Shown here in pieces: positions 36,401 to 47,310 of a DNA stretch of 64,000 bases. A model generated the notes under the pieces. It did no database searches and was not told the origin of the DNA. It saw nothing but the letters and a program-made list of their open reading frames with translations. The position numbers were made by a program, and so were the translations under genes. Position 1 is the stretch's first letter, and each line of letters begins with the position of its first letter. The stretch is taken from contig NW_008805085.1 in the NCBI RefSeq assembly GCF_000004825.1, positions 1 to 64,000 of the forward strand. Reading direction: 5' to 3'. The DNA comes from Heterostelium album PN500. Its lineage: Eukaryota > Evosea > Eumycetozoa > Acytosteliales > Acytosteliaceae.

Positions 36401-37255
36401 TGAAACCAATGTTGCCAGAGATATTACCAACCATTTTGAGCTATGCCAACAACATTCCAACTTTGATCGAATTCATAGTGTTTATCAATCAGTTGATGGC
36501 GAAATACAAAGACGAGTTACACCCGCTCATCAACGAGTCATTGCAGCAGATCATCATCAAGATCTACAAGCTGTTGCAACCCACCACCCAACCAGAGCCA
36601 AACAGCGACGAAGAGCGCGCTCTATTCGAACTCCAAAAATACTATTACACATTCCTCCAGATGATACTCAACAACTCACTCTCCTCAACATTCACCTCAC
36701 CCAAAAACATCAATATATTCGAACAAATATTATCAACTATCATCGCTGGTTGCACTCTTTCAAATGAAGGTGTAAGTTATACCAAGTTTAATTTTATCCA
36801 TCCAAAATAATCGATTAATTCAATCTTATTAATAACTTTGTTTGTACTTATATTTGTAGATTCAAAAGACATCATTTTCAATCATTAGAAGATTAATCGA
36901 AGAATATGGTCAAGGTGGAAACAAACCTGTAGAAGGATTCGTAAAGTTTATTTATAATCAGATTCTCCCGATTTGTTTGCAGGCACCATTGCAGCCACAG
37001 TTCAACATTGCCGACGTAGCATCAAACCAGGTTTTAATGGAAATCGCTAAATCATTGAAACTTATTGCTCAAAAGTACGGCGATGAATTCATCAACTATG
37101 TTGGTAGTGCATTCCTACCATCGATTCAAATCCAATCCACAGAGATTATCCAACGCTTCACTCAACTACTTCTCCCAACAGCACCACTAAAGGATTTCCA
37201 AGAGTTTTTCAAACTATTTATAAAGAATATAAAACAACAATCAGTCAAAAAATAA
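33431..37255 (+). CDS. xpot: Exportin-T (tRNA export receptor)
   Basis: Karyopherin-beta family protein that exports tRNA from the nucleus with Ran-GTP. Eleven exons: 33431-33728, 33868-34082, 34148-34274, 34380-34654, 34747-34887, 34977-35364, 35440-35690, 35778-35909, 35988-36260, 36355-36771 and 36860-37255, all in phase and summing to 970 residues; human XPOT has about 960. The start MDDFETAV, the importin-beta-like N-terminal region (KYCTEKLFQ...VKFFCFHVFQDLL), the helix pair QEYPENWSSFF and HRSTAELAHNTF, the segment YYVGWIDINLIVND, and VRSRAGYLLNKLVKQLK all agree with XPOT. HEAT-type helices run to the end. The ATG at 33431 is preferred to a GTG two codons upstream. It is a single-copy housekeeping gene. 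Confidence 0.92.
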
Positions 37256-37270
37256 CTAAAATAACACTTT

Positions 37271-37302
<32 letters not shown>

Positions 37303-38065
37303 GATATATATTATAATAAATAACTAAATAACGACATTCACACATCCAACATCATCACCATCAACTCACTTTCATTACACACAATTTCACTTTATACTCA
37401 TCAATCAAGTCGATCACTTATTTAACACTACATCAACTATCAATCACCATTACTAATAAATAGCTTAAACTTAAAGCAATTCTTATGAGTCCACTTTAAA
37501 ATTTATGACTACTCTAATGATTAACTTTTAACTATTGAATTTTCGCAATTTGTTTTTATTAACTGCTAATAATAATGGTGAATTTGTCAAATATAATTCT
37601 TTAGAATATATTCTAAGAAAAAATCCGACACAAATTTGGATATAATTTTGAGCTATTCTTTTATTTTAATATTATTTATTATTGTGGCTTGTTATCAAAA
37701 TGGTTAAATTTGATTACAATAGATTAAAACGGTAATACAAATATTATCTCATAGTAGTACTTCTCTAACTTCAAGTATTGTTTGATTAGTTATCTATCTT
37801 ACCAACCATCAACAACAGGAAAGGTATTAATTTTTGCATAAAGCTACCCTATTTTGAAAAAAAAAATTTAGATTAAATACAAAAGGAAGAAGGTGACTTC
37901 TTTTATTTTATTAATATTTAAAGGTTGTTTTGTAAGAGTGGAAAGCCCCTCCAAGAAGAAATAGTTCCTTATAATTTACTTGAGGTATTTAAATACTGTA
38001 AAAGTAAAATTGTTAATTATTAAAAAAAATAAATTTATATATTTTAATAGAAGAAAAATCAGAAG
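37256..38065. other. Intergenic stretch
   Basis: An (ATA)n run at 37272-37302 follows the exportin-T stop, then CATCA/TCAATCA-type simple sequence. Further right is AT-rich DNA. No gene seen. Confidence 0.5.
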
Positions 38066-38410
38066 ATGAACAATCAAAACCATCAAAATAAGAAACAAAA
38101 ATTGGGTAATGAAAATTATATTTATCAATATGATATTTCTCCTGACAATAATGATAGGAAAGATCCAGTTCCCAAAAATAATTTTAATTTGGACTATAAT
38201 TCATATATGGAGCATATGTTCAAAAATGTTAAAGAAATGGAGTATATTCAAAAACTTGAAGAGGAAATAGAACAGATGAAAATAAAAGAAAAAGAATACC
38301 TCTATCTTTTGGAGGAATCAAGAAATCAATATAAATTGAAAAAGGAAAAGAGTCAAATATTGAAATCTATCATCAAATATATTGAGAATTTATCCCAAGA
38401 ACAATATTAA
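38066..38410 (+). CDS. Small coiled-coil protein, unknown
   Basis: A single-exon frame of 114 residues with an ATG start. The first half is polar (MNNQNHQNKKQKLGNEN...), with a basic KKQK patch. Residues ~55-110 have the heptad-like pattern of a coiled coil (YIQKLEEEIEQMKIKEKEY..., LKKEKSQILKSIIKYI). Codon use is AT-rich, so coding status is less sure than for conserved genes. The next gene on the same strand is also Lys/Glu/Gln-rich and lies 213 bp downstream; the two may be related but alignment is weak. Confidence 0.5.
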   Translation: MNNQNHQNKKQKLGNENYIYQYDISPDNNDRKDPVPKNNFNLDYNSYMEHMFKNVKEMEYIQKLEEEIEQMKIKEKEYLYLLEESRNQYKLKKEKSQILKSIIKYIENLSQEQY

Positions 38411-38623
38411 TTTTTTTTTTTGATTAATTATTTATTCTTTATTAGAATACATTTTAAAATTTTTTAAAGTTTATTTGATTATTTAAAATATTTTTATTAG
38501 GTATCAGACTAATCAAATTATTTAATATAATAAAAAATAATAATTTTTGAATAAGTAGTCTTAAATACAAAGATATACACTATTACTATTCACAAACAAA
38601 CTACTAGAATAAAAACAAGATAA

Positions 38624-39555
38624 ATGAATACTGATTCTGATTTTATATATGTAATTAAATAGATTAATCCTTCTTTCTTTCTTCTTAGAATTCTAATCTT
38701 AATCAAATATCCTTTTAGCAATTTGAAAAACTGTATAGGTTTGCACCGAAAGGAGAAAATGGTATTTGATTTTCAGAAATAGAAGAATTCTGTAAAGATT
38801 ATAATTTCAAATTGAATGCTTACCAGATTCATAGAATAATCAACAATGTAAACTTCAAAAATTCAATACAGAAAGAAAAGTTTCTGAAATACTCTATCTC
38901 TTTGAGGTAAATATATTTTATAAAGATATTTTATTAAAAGGTAGACTAATTTAAAAGAATAAATAAGAGAAAATATGATAGTAAAAATCAATTCTATCAT
39001 ACTGGAAGCCGTCGAAATTCTAACTATAATCATGATTATAAACAACCGTATCAACAAAATCAAGGTGACCAATATCCACAACATTATCAATACCCACCAG
39101 TAAAACAAGAACAACAACAACAACAACAACAACCTTTTAAACAAAACCAAGACGCACAATATCCACAGCAATACCAACAAGTAAAGCAAGAACAAGTGAA
39201 AACAAATCAGCCAAAGAAAGAACAGATGATACCAGATCGACAATCACCACAACAAAAGCAACAACAAAGATATCCATTTGAAGAAGCATGCAAGGAACTA
39301 GAAGAACAGCTGAAACAAAAAGAGAAAATGTATCAGAAGCAGATTGAACAGAACATACAAGCATTGAAAAAGGTAGAAGATAAGGAGGAAAAAATAAAGA
39401 AACTCAAGAAGGAGAAATCTGAAGTAAAGAAAGAATTGAATTGCTCAAAGCAAAAGTTAGAATCAACAATAGCAGAAAAAGAAGCATTAAAGAAAAGAAT
39501 GGCTGAAATACATAAATTAGCAACTGCAAAAAGAATGAGAATTAAAAAGATTTAA
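38624..39555 (+). pseudogene. Interrupted or unusually spliced Gln/Lys-rich coiled-coil protein
   Basis: Three exons are visible: 38624-38650 (MNTDSDFIY), 38719-38906 and 38958-39555. Exon 2 reads QFEKLYRFAPKGENGI, then a TGA at 38767, then FSEIEEFCKDYNFKLNAY and onwards in the same frame. Exon 3 continues in phase into a Tyr/Gln/Asn-rich region and a C-terminal coiled coil (EEACKELEEQLKQK...). Either the TGA is a nonsense change in an otherwise intact gene, or the 15-nt segment 38762-38776, which has GT...TTTTCAG ends and keeps the phase, is removed as an extremely short intron. If not a pseudogene, the protein is about 265-270 residues. Function unknown. Confidence 0.5.
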
Positions 39556-40005
39556 ATTAATGAAAGACCTAGGGTGCTTTTTTATTAAATATATATATAG
39601 GTGTATATTTTATTTGTAGATAGAAATAGCAATAATATTATGCAATAAAAATTATAGAATTGTAACGTTAAAAAAAAACTCTTTAAATTATTCAATTTTT
39701 GCAAAAAAAAAAAATGATCCAAAGACTTTTTTTGACTAAATATACTGATGTGTGAAGTCGAGATAAAAAACTAAAATTTTTCAAATTGTTTTTTTTTGTT
39801 GATGATCAATGAGCACTCAGTGTGGTCAAAAAAGTCATGACCTCCTCTTAATTTTAACAAAAAATATTTTTAAAACATCAAACCAAATCAAAAACAAAAA
39901 AACAACATTTATTGTTGATTGTATTCATATAATATATATATTCTAAAAAACACTTATTTATTATTTAATATATAACTAACTAATAATAAAACAAACAATA
40001 TAAAA
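39556..40005. other. Intergenic stretch
   Basis: 450 bp of AT-rich DNA with A runs, holding the promoter of the TRAP-gamma gene. Nothing else seen. Confidence 0.5.
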
Positions 40006-40951
40006 ATGGTTGCTACAGATACACTCGATGATGAATTCGCTGCCTTCCGTAACGAATCAAACGTTTCAACAGAGCAACGTGTAGTTTATTTCATCAATGC
40101 CTTGATTGTTTCAATGGTTCCAATTTGTATGTGATCACATAATACAACTTCTTAACTTTCTATTTCTATCAAACAGATAAAAACAACAACAAAAAGTCAA
40201 TCCATAGTTAAACCAACCAATTCAACCATTTGGGAATTATTTTATTTGTTAATATTCAACTCTATATTTCAATCATAGTAATCATTTTGGAATTAGATTT
40301 AACATTGATTTTTTAGTATATAATATTAATTAATCATTTACTTTTATTGATGTTTAAATTTGAACATTGGTTGAAGTGGATTTTTGCTAACAAAACAAAT
40401 ATGATATTTGATGTTCAGATTATTATCTGATTGACCAAATATTGACTTTTTCATTCCTTCACACACTTTTACATTTTTCAACAATCAACAATTGATGATT
40501 ATATGCTAACAAGATTTTTCTTCAAACAAATATTGTAGATTTATATCATGCAATCTTTTTCATGTCATTCGATACCTACGTTATTGTCTATGGATCAGTA
40601 ACTTTATTTGCCGCAATTGTTTTGACATTTGCCTATAATAATATCTACAGAATCAAGAGACTAAAGTTGTCTGCCGCCAGAGATCACACCATCACCATGT
40701 CCAAGGGTAACAAGTCAGTCGTCGACAAGAAGGCTGTCTATGCCGCCAAGAAGGAGCGTCAATCAGTCGTCACCTCACACGAGGCCATCGCTCTCTCAAT
40801 CATGCACAACAACGCCATCTTCCTCATCAGCACTTTGGTATTCTCATTCGTCATTTTCAAGAATGTACCACTTGTATACAACTACATCACCTCTGTCTCT
40901 TTGGCTGCCGGTGTAACCACCTTTTTGTCCACTGGTTCAAAGCACAACTAA
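40006..40951 (+). CDS. ssr3: Translocon-associated protein subunit gamma (TRAP-gamma/SSR3)
   Basis: Subunit of the TRAP complex in the ER membrane, which assists insertion of some proteins at the Sec61 channel. Two exons, 40006-40126 and 40539-40951, giving 177 residues, close to the 185 of mammalian SSR3. The order of features fits the family: a short N-terminal part (DEFAAFRNES), helices at about residues 28-45 and 54-72, a cytosolic basic loop (YRIKRLKLSAARDH, AAKKERQSV), and a second helix pair at about 125-142 and 146-165. The Tyr of PIYLYHAIF is made at the splice junction. The 412-nt intron is by far the longest of this neighbourhood and could hold a regulatory element. Coding G+C is high, in keeping with strong expression. 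Confidence 0.88.
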
Positions 40952-41233
40952 AAAAATAACAAAATCAAAACAAAAACAAAACAAATTGATTTAAAAAAAA
41001 ATAAAATAAAATGATAAAATAAACAAAATCAAAAAAAATAACTAACTAACTAATCTAATACAATTAATACCAACAACAACAACTTAAAAATTATACTCAT
41101 TCTTTTTGCGAAAAAAAATTAAAGTTGTTAGAAATAATGGGGTTGACAGTGAAGATTAAGCTTGTGTGAAGATCATAAAAAAATTAGATAGTGTTTGTTT
41201 TATTTTTTTATCCTTTTAATAATTCTATAATAT

Positions 41234-42757
41234 ATGATAAATATAAATAAATTATCTGTTTATATTATTAAAGCTATATGTTGTTTTTTGGAATCTAATA
41301 TCGATAAGATATGTTTTTCATTATGTTGTAAATATTTATATTTAAATAGAAATAGCTATTTGATATTCAATGGCGATCCTTTGCCAAGTGAAGATGAATT
41401 TCGGATGCAAGAGTTGCGTAATCATTGGAGATCATATAACGAGATAATATTACAATCGATCAGGTTAGCACCGATTCACTTGTTGATAATCAATCAGAAC
41501 GGTGAGAGCTCTCGTCATTACAGCTATCAATATAAGTATATTGTGAAATGTGACCAACTACCACAGTTAAACAGTCCGCAACAGACTGCTACTAGTGCTC
41601 GGGTTATTCCTGATAATTGTATACATCTATCGTTTGGAAAGATCTCCAATATTCCTTTGCAACCTAATACCATACCTCCTCAGATTCGCAAGCTTTCACT
41701 TGGTCATTGCTACAATTACCCGATGTTTCCTGGTGTCATTCCCGAGGGTATAGAAGAGCTGCATCTCGGGCAGAACTTTAACCAGATAATCCCAGCGAAA
41801 TGGCTACCTAGCACTCTGAGAAAGATTGAATTCTCATTGCTCTTCGATCAAGAGCTGCTGCCTGGATCGATACCGGCGAGTGTTGAGCATCTTATATTCT
41901 ACCGGTACAACCAAGAGCTGAAACATGGAGTTCTACCGGCGGGATTGAAAAAGTTAGAGTTTATTCATAATTTCAATCATCGTATTGTGGAGGGTGATCT
42001 TCCCGATGGTTTGGAATCACTCACTCTCAGCACCAATTTCAAGTCAATCATTGCTCCCGGTGCACTTCCACCGACTCTAACCTATTTGGACATGACATGC
42101 GCAACTGTACAACCGGATATAAATTGTTTTCCAGCTTCTCTCAAAACGATTGCCCTGCGATATGAACCAAAGCTGCCAGATGGCTTACCTCACTCCATTA
42201 CCAACGTTACTCTCGGTGACTATTGTCGTGTGCCTAGCATACTGGAGCGTTTGCCAACCGACACCATCCGAGTGTTGACTCTTGGTCAGAAATTCAATGC
42301 ACCTGTGTATCGTGGTGGACTCACCGCTAAATCAATTCAATCGATATTGCCCCGGCAGCTTGAGGGGTTGACATTTGGTGAGAGATATAATCAGTTCTTA
42401 CCGGCAGGCAGCCTACCACTGACACTGAAGAAGCTAACGTTGGGCGAACAATTCAACAGTGGTTTGGTGTTACACGAAGGAATTACACATCTATCACTGG
42501 GAAGTATGTTTGGCCAGCAAATTAAATATCCGAAATCACTTGAATACCTATCATTCCCACGTGGAACGTGTAGCATAAAGATTGAAACACTGCCACCAAC
42601 TATCGTACACCTGGAGATTCTTCTGATAGGACGTCTCTATAAAATCAAAAGAATATCGAATGACAGCTATCTTGCAATCAATGAATCACTTTATGCTGGT
42701 GGATTTATGAGTAAATCATTACTATCCAAACTATCTATAATACCAACCGATAAATAG
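41234..42757 (+). CDS. FNIP-repeat (leucine-rich-like) protein
   Basis: Single exon, 507 residues. The N-terminal ~50 residues (IIKAICCFLESNIDKICFSLCCKYLY) look F-box-like. From about residue 135 the protein is a row of FNIP-type repeats of about 22 residues with the theme LP..L..L.LG..FNQ...PG.IP; examples are IEELHLGQNFNQ, LKKLEFIHNFNH, LKKLTLGEQFNS. FNIP repeats are almost confined to dictyostelids and giant viruses and are thought to bind proteins. An F-box plus FNIP arrangement suggests a substrate adaptor for ubiquitin ligation (inference). The gene has no Asn runs, unlike its neighbours. Confidence 0.82.
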   Translation: MININKLSVYIIKAICCFLESNIDKICFSLCCKYLYLNRNSYLIFNGDPLPSEDEFRMQELRNHWRSYNEIILQSIRLAPIHLLIINQNGESSRHYSYQYKYIVKCDQLPQLNSPQQTATSARVIPDNCIHLSFGKISNIPLQPNTIPPQIRKLSLGHCYNYPMFPGVIPEGIEELHLGQNFNQIIPAKWLPSTLRKIEFSLLFDQELLPGSIPASVEHLIFYRYNQELKHGVLPAGLKKLEFIHNFNHRIVEGDLPDGLESLTLSTNFKSIIAPGALPPTLTYLDMTCATVQPDINCFPASLKTIALRYEPKLPDGLPHSITNVTLGDYCRVPSILERLPTDTIRVLTLGQKFNAPVYRGGLTAKSIQSILPRQLEGLTFGERYNQFLPAGSLPLTLKKLTLGEQFNSGLVLHEGITHLSLGSMFGQQIKYPKSLEYLSFPRGTCSIKIETLPPTIVHLEILLIGRLYKIKRISNDSYLAINESLYAGGFMSKSLLSKLSIIPTDK

Positions 42758-43186
42758 CATAGAATCTATTTTATCAACTCCATTTCCTCTTTATCAATGT
42801 AACATATAACAAATAGTTTTATATCATACATACAATCCACTAAAAAAATGATCATCAATAAAAACTTGGATTATTTAATTTGGTTTTTTAATTTAAATTA
42901 TTTTCCATTACCTTAATATTATTGTGGATCAAATTGCTCAGATCTATTAAACTTAAATAAATTTAATAGATGAAAAAAATCTTACATATAAATATAGTAT
43001 TACTATGTTTAGTAACTGCTTTACATAATCTTTTTAAAAAAAGATATGTTTTTTGGCGCAATCATCAAAAAAAAAAAATATTTAAAAACATCATTTGATA
43101 AAGGCGCCAAATCAAATTTAAATATATGTATCATTATTGTTATTATTATTATTATTAAGATTTTATCAATATTTATTATAATAACT
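42758..43186. other. Promoter stretch of mcmbp
   Basis: AT-rich DNA carrying two isolated G+C-rich E2F-type sites about 50 bp apart (separate entry). A frame extending upstream from the mcmbp ATG to 43046 runs through both sites and is judged non-coding. Confidence 0.6.
43051..43111. promoter_or_regulatory. Inverted pair of E2F-type sites before mcmbp
   Basis: TTTTGGCGC at 43051-43059 and GGCGCCAAA at 43103-43111. Each contains the E2F/DP consensus TTTSSCGC, one on each strand, in DNA that otherwise has almost no G or C. They lie 75-136 bp upstream of the ATG of a gene for an MCM partner. E2F homologues are known in Dictyostelium. Confidence 0.65.
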
Positions 43187-45321
43187 ATGGATATCATTAA
43201 TAATCCAATCAAGAAAATAGATGAATTATTTCTAAAAGGATATAAAGAGACTCTGGAGAGAAGAAGTGGTGCTGCGGAGCATGTTTACGATGAACTAGAT
43301 CATTCTGATGAGATTGAAAAGTGGGGAGTCTACAAGTGTTTCAATGAGTTACTCTCAACTCCAGAAATAAATAACTCGATTCCCTATATCAATACACTGT
43401 TGGATTCTGATTTACATCTTGGTAAGCTTGTTAGAATCAGATGTATGATACAAGATGTTTTCGATCCTCAATTCTACCAAGGTGTCTTTAGAGTTAGAAA
43501 TATCAAAACAGATCAATATGTAAGTAGTTAGTTAGTTAGCACTTATTGGTTTTGAATATTTAACTTACCAAACTATCTATAGAGATATGATACTGTAGCA
43601 TTCAAGAGTCATGGTCATATTGCTGAAGATGAAGAGTTTGACGATACCTACGATGGTCTAACATTTGAAAGAAATCAATTCTATTGTATACCTGTGCCAT
43701 GCGAGAATCAATGGTCATTAAACAATAGACTATCATCCAATAATCGAAAGAATGAATCTAACAACAACAAGAGATCAAACAACAAAAGATCAAATGAGAA
43801 TGATAATAATGACAATGATAATGATATAAATATGACTGATAGTGGTAACAACAATAACAATAACAATAATAGTAATAATAATAATAATAGTAATAAGAAA
43901 TTAAATAGTAGTAGCACTGGTAATAATAGTAGTAAAGTAAATAATGATAATAGTGAAAGTTTTGATAATTATGAAAAAGATACGGATTTAAAGAAGGTTT
44001 ACAACTACCCAATACCAAGTTCAACTAATATGTGTCCGTTTGTTGTTAGTGTCTATGATCATAGCGATCTAGATGCTCTTAGAGTGAATGAAATCGTAGA
44101 GTTTGTAGGTATAGTGTCTAGATTCACTGCTCAGTCTATACCGGATAACACCAACAAGGGTTACAACATGGACGACGACATGGCTTACTATTCATCGATG
44201 ATGGAGATCGACGACAACGAACAAACTAGATCAACTCCAGAGTCAATGGTACCAAGATTTCATGCAATTTCACATCGTATCTTGGATCCATACAAATTCG
44301 AACAACAACAAAAATCATCAACAACAACTACTACACCTAACCAACAAAACATAGTTGAAATTAGAACAAAGTTAATCAGTTACTTACTACGATATTGTTT
44401 ACTTGGTGATTCGATTGCTGCCGAGTATCTGTTGTGTCATTTGCTTTCCAAGGTCTATACAAGAGTGGCCGGTCTGTGCTTGGGTAACTTCCCTTTGAAT
44501 TTCGTGTTGCCAGAGACACAGAGTGCCAAGTCCGTCTCGCTGCAGCTGGAGAGATTCATGTCGAGTGTGGTGTGTCGTTCGCATCTCTTGAGAGTCACAG
44601 TTGAAAACTTGAACGACGGTGACTTTATTCCATACAAAGACTATGAGAACAATAGAATCATATCGGGTCTACTCCAACTTCCGAAAAACACCAGTGTCAT
44701 CGTTGATGAAACCTGTCTCAACGAAGGTAAACTACACAAACAAGGTATCAAAAACATAGCGGCTCTCAAAGACATCACCATGTTTCAGCGTTTGGAATAC
44801 GACTTTCAATATCATCCAATCGAAATTGAAACAGATATTCAGCTATTAATATTATCACATGGAAAATCATTATTACCTGTAATCTATTAACTATTAACTT
44901 TTAACTATTTAGAAAGAAGTAATACTAATTATTTTATTTTTATTATTTATTTTACTAAAACAAATAGGGATTGTGTAATATATATGTTAAAGAACAACAA
45001 CTACAACAACAACAAGATATACAATTAGATGATAGTTCCTTGATAAATCAGTTTAGAGAGTATGTTGGTTGTTTAAAGAGTGCAACTATGTCATCGTCGA
45101 ATGAGATGGTTACCAAACACATTGAAGATGATTTTGTAAGCACCAGACAAAGAGATCCAGAGACATCACAAGAGATATTCCACTATTGGTTGACATTGGC
45201 ACGTCTTCTAACCATCTCCTACGGTGAACAAGAGATCTCTATTGAGCGTTGGAACTACATGAAGAATCTAGAGTCAACAAGAGAACAACAAACAACACTT
45301 AAAACAACACAAAACAAATAA
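43187..45321 (+). CDS. mcmbp: MCM-binding protein (MCMBP)
   Basis: Partner of the MCM2-7 helicase that helps assemble and unload MCM complexes in the nucleus during the cell cycle. Three exons: 43187-43519, 43583-44878 and 44968-45321; 660 residues (human about 642). The start MDIINNPIKKIDELF is typical, followed by the conserved LGKLVRIRCMIQDVFDPQFY. An Asn/Ser-rich insert lies at about residues 160-235. Later blocks: VYDHSDLDALRVNEIVEFVGI, LLGDSIAAEYLLCHLLS, VAGLCLGNFPLN, LLQLPKNTSVIVDET, FQYHPIEIETD and the C-terminal FHYWLTLARLL...ISIERWNYMKNLE, all as in MCMBP. The start at 43187 rather than an in-frame ATG upstream is chosen by family alignment. Confidence 0.92.
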
Positions 45322-45406
45322 TAGATATTTTTTTTTTTTGAACGGTTGGAAAGTTTTTTAGATTTTGTATAAAATTTCTTCAATTATGATTGTGTTGACA
45401 ATAATT

Positions 45407-45670
45407 TCCATAAATAAAGCAAGTGTTAAAGTTAGAGATAAGAAAGTAAGTTACAATCAATCAAATCAGTTACGACATTCAAATAATATTATTTAATTTA
45501 TTTAATGTAAATATCTCAAAGAGGTATCGCAACCATACGAAATGTATGCATTGATTGTGTTCTCTTACTTCGATTAACCAATTTGCAGAAACCGTTGCGT
45601 CAAATGCAATGGGGATTCCCAGCCCCATCTGTGTTTGTACCAACACCCCAATTAAATAAAGATAAAAAAA
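45407..45670. repeat. Direct repeat copy 1, putative structured RNA
   Basis: Begins with TCCATAAATAAAG, followed by AAGTGTTAAAGTTAG and a ~75-bp AT-rich block nearly identical in copy 2. The right half has hairpin-forming segments: CATAC-GAAAT-GTATG at 45534-45548, TTGC...GCAA near 45594-45608 and ATGGGG...CCCCAT at 45609-45628, then GTGTTTGTACCAACAC. TCCATAA resembles the upstream element (CCCATAA) of Dictyostelium small RNA genes. No protein frame is shared by both copies. Confidence 0.6.
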
Positions 45671-46393
45671 ATACATACAAATTTGATTTGATATCAAAAA
45701 TTAGATTTAAAAAAAAACTATGAAATTATAAAATTTAGGCAACAGCTGCGTAATCTGAATATTAATAAAGACCAAGAATCGTGCACTTGTTTTTGATGTA
45801 AAGGTATAAAAGATACTATTGTGAGAAAGGAAAGCAAATACTTAGTAGAAAATATATATATATATGTTATAGCTATGACATAAAGATATATCAAGAATAT
45901 GTCTATTTTAGTAGATTGAAATCGAACAGAGCCAATCGCATCGACTCTGAAAACCAAGTACAAACAAGTAAATCTATCAGTCTTCTTCACAACAGACATA
46001 ATCAAAAAAAATCTAGTTCACTATACTTGAAATCAAAGAAACCAGACGTAGTGTTGCCAAAAAAGGTGATTCAAGTCACTACACTATGCGGCCATCAATT
46101 GCGACTCACATAACCTGTAAATATACTTATAGCTCATTACCTCATGTGTGGTATAAGTATCTAGTATTGAAGTAAACCTATAATGCTATTCACTTCCGAA
46201 TATCACCTTGTAATTCCAATTTAAATAATAAAATATTGTTCATCTTAATACATATAAAGAAATACATGTGATAAGAAAATGTTTTGAAAAACACTTTACC
46301 AATTGGTTTTCTATTAATGAAATTTCCAACAATTTATAAGTTTAAAATCCAATATATTTTGGAAATTTTTTTTAAAATTTCTTATGATTGTTC

Positions 46394-46660
46394 TCCATAA
46401 TTAAAGGAAGTGTTAAAGTTAGAGATAAGAAAGTAAGATTCAAACAATCAAATCAGTTACGACATTCAAATAATATTATTTAATTTATTTAATGTAAATA
46501 TCTCAAAGAGGTATCGCAATCATACGAAATGTATGCATGATGTTCTCTTACTTCGATAACCCATTTTTGTAGAACCGTTGCGCACAAATGCAATGGGGCT
46601 TGGCATCCAGCTCCATCTGTGTTTGTACCAACACCCAATTAAATTAAAGATAAAAAAAAA
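46394..46660. repeat. Direct repeat copy 2, putative structured RNA
   Basis: Lies 987 bp from copy 1 in the same orientation, about 90% identical, with the same leading TCCATAA. The hairpin CATAC-GAAAT-GTATG is unchanged. The stem corresponding to ATGGGG...CCCCAT is ATGGGGCT...AGCTCCAT (46593-46616), lengthened by two pairs and with one G-T pair, so pairing survives sequence change. Indels that are not multiples of three separate the copies, which argues against protein coding. Confidence 0.6.
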
Positions 46661-47310
46661 AATGTAATTACATATAACAATAATGTATATGTACGTACTT
46701 CTAATATGATATCAAAAATAATAAGTTGCAACATAAATTCATTTACAATTGAAGTGTACTAACAAATTGGTAACATTTATTATAAATGAAATTAAATGGA
46801 ATGTGTGCATGTTCTTTTATTAATCACCCAATTGAATAAAAGTTAAAAATAAATAAAAAATAAAAAAAAATATTGTTGTTGTAATAATGATTTCTTTATA
46901 AATAAAAATATATTAATTAAATATTCAAATTTTACAAAAATAGAAATTTTTTTGATCTTAAGTCAACAGTTTTTAAAAAAAAAACAAAAAAAACACCCAA
47001 AAAATATTTGAAAAAACTAAACAAACATCATTAGTATCTGTCAATATGAGTTGTTTCATTTGTTTGTAATTTTTATTTTATTTTATTGACGATTCATTCA
47101 CTTCAAATTACTAAGTTTAATAATATATATTTGTGTATTAATAATTATAATATAAAAAAAATAAATAAATCACAAGATAGAATAGATAGATAATATTATA
47201 TTAATTATTATAATAGTAAAATAGAAAGATAATTAAAGTTTGATTATTTTGTGTAATAGATAGATTGATTGAAAGTAAAAGTAAAAAGTAAAAAGAAAAA
47301 GAACAAAAAG

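Larger units (their letters stand above)
45322..47310. other. Two-kilobase gap with a duplicated element
   Basis: It holds two ~260-bp direct repeats (separate entries) separated by about 720 bp of unique DNA that includes a 65-codon frame at 45916-46113 with moderate G+C but no recognisable product. The right part (46660-47310) is AT-rich and includes the promoter of the VASt gene. Confidence 0.6.

Noticed and set aside
43046-43186. Upstream extension of the mcmbp frame to an ATG at 43046
   Set aside because: The added residues are AT-driven hydrophobic sequence, run through the E2F sites and are absent from the MCMBP family.
45479-45697. Minus-strand 72-codon frame inside repeat copy 1 and an open minus-strand frame (VGTNTDGAG start) in copy 2
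   Set aside because: The two copies are not open in the same phase and differ by indels that are not multiples of three; conservation is highest in the AT-rich part outside these frames.
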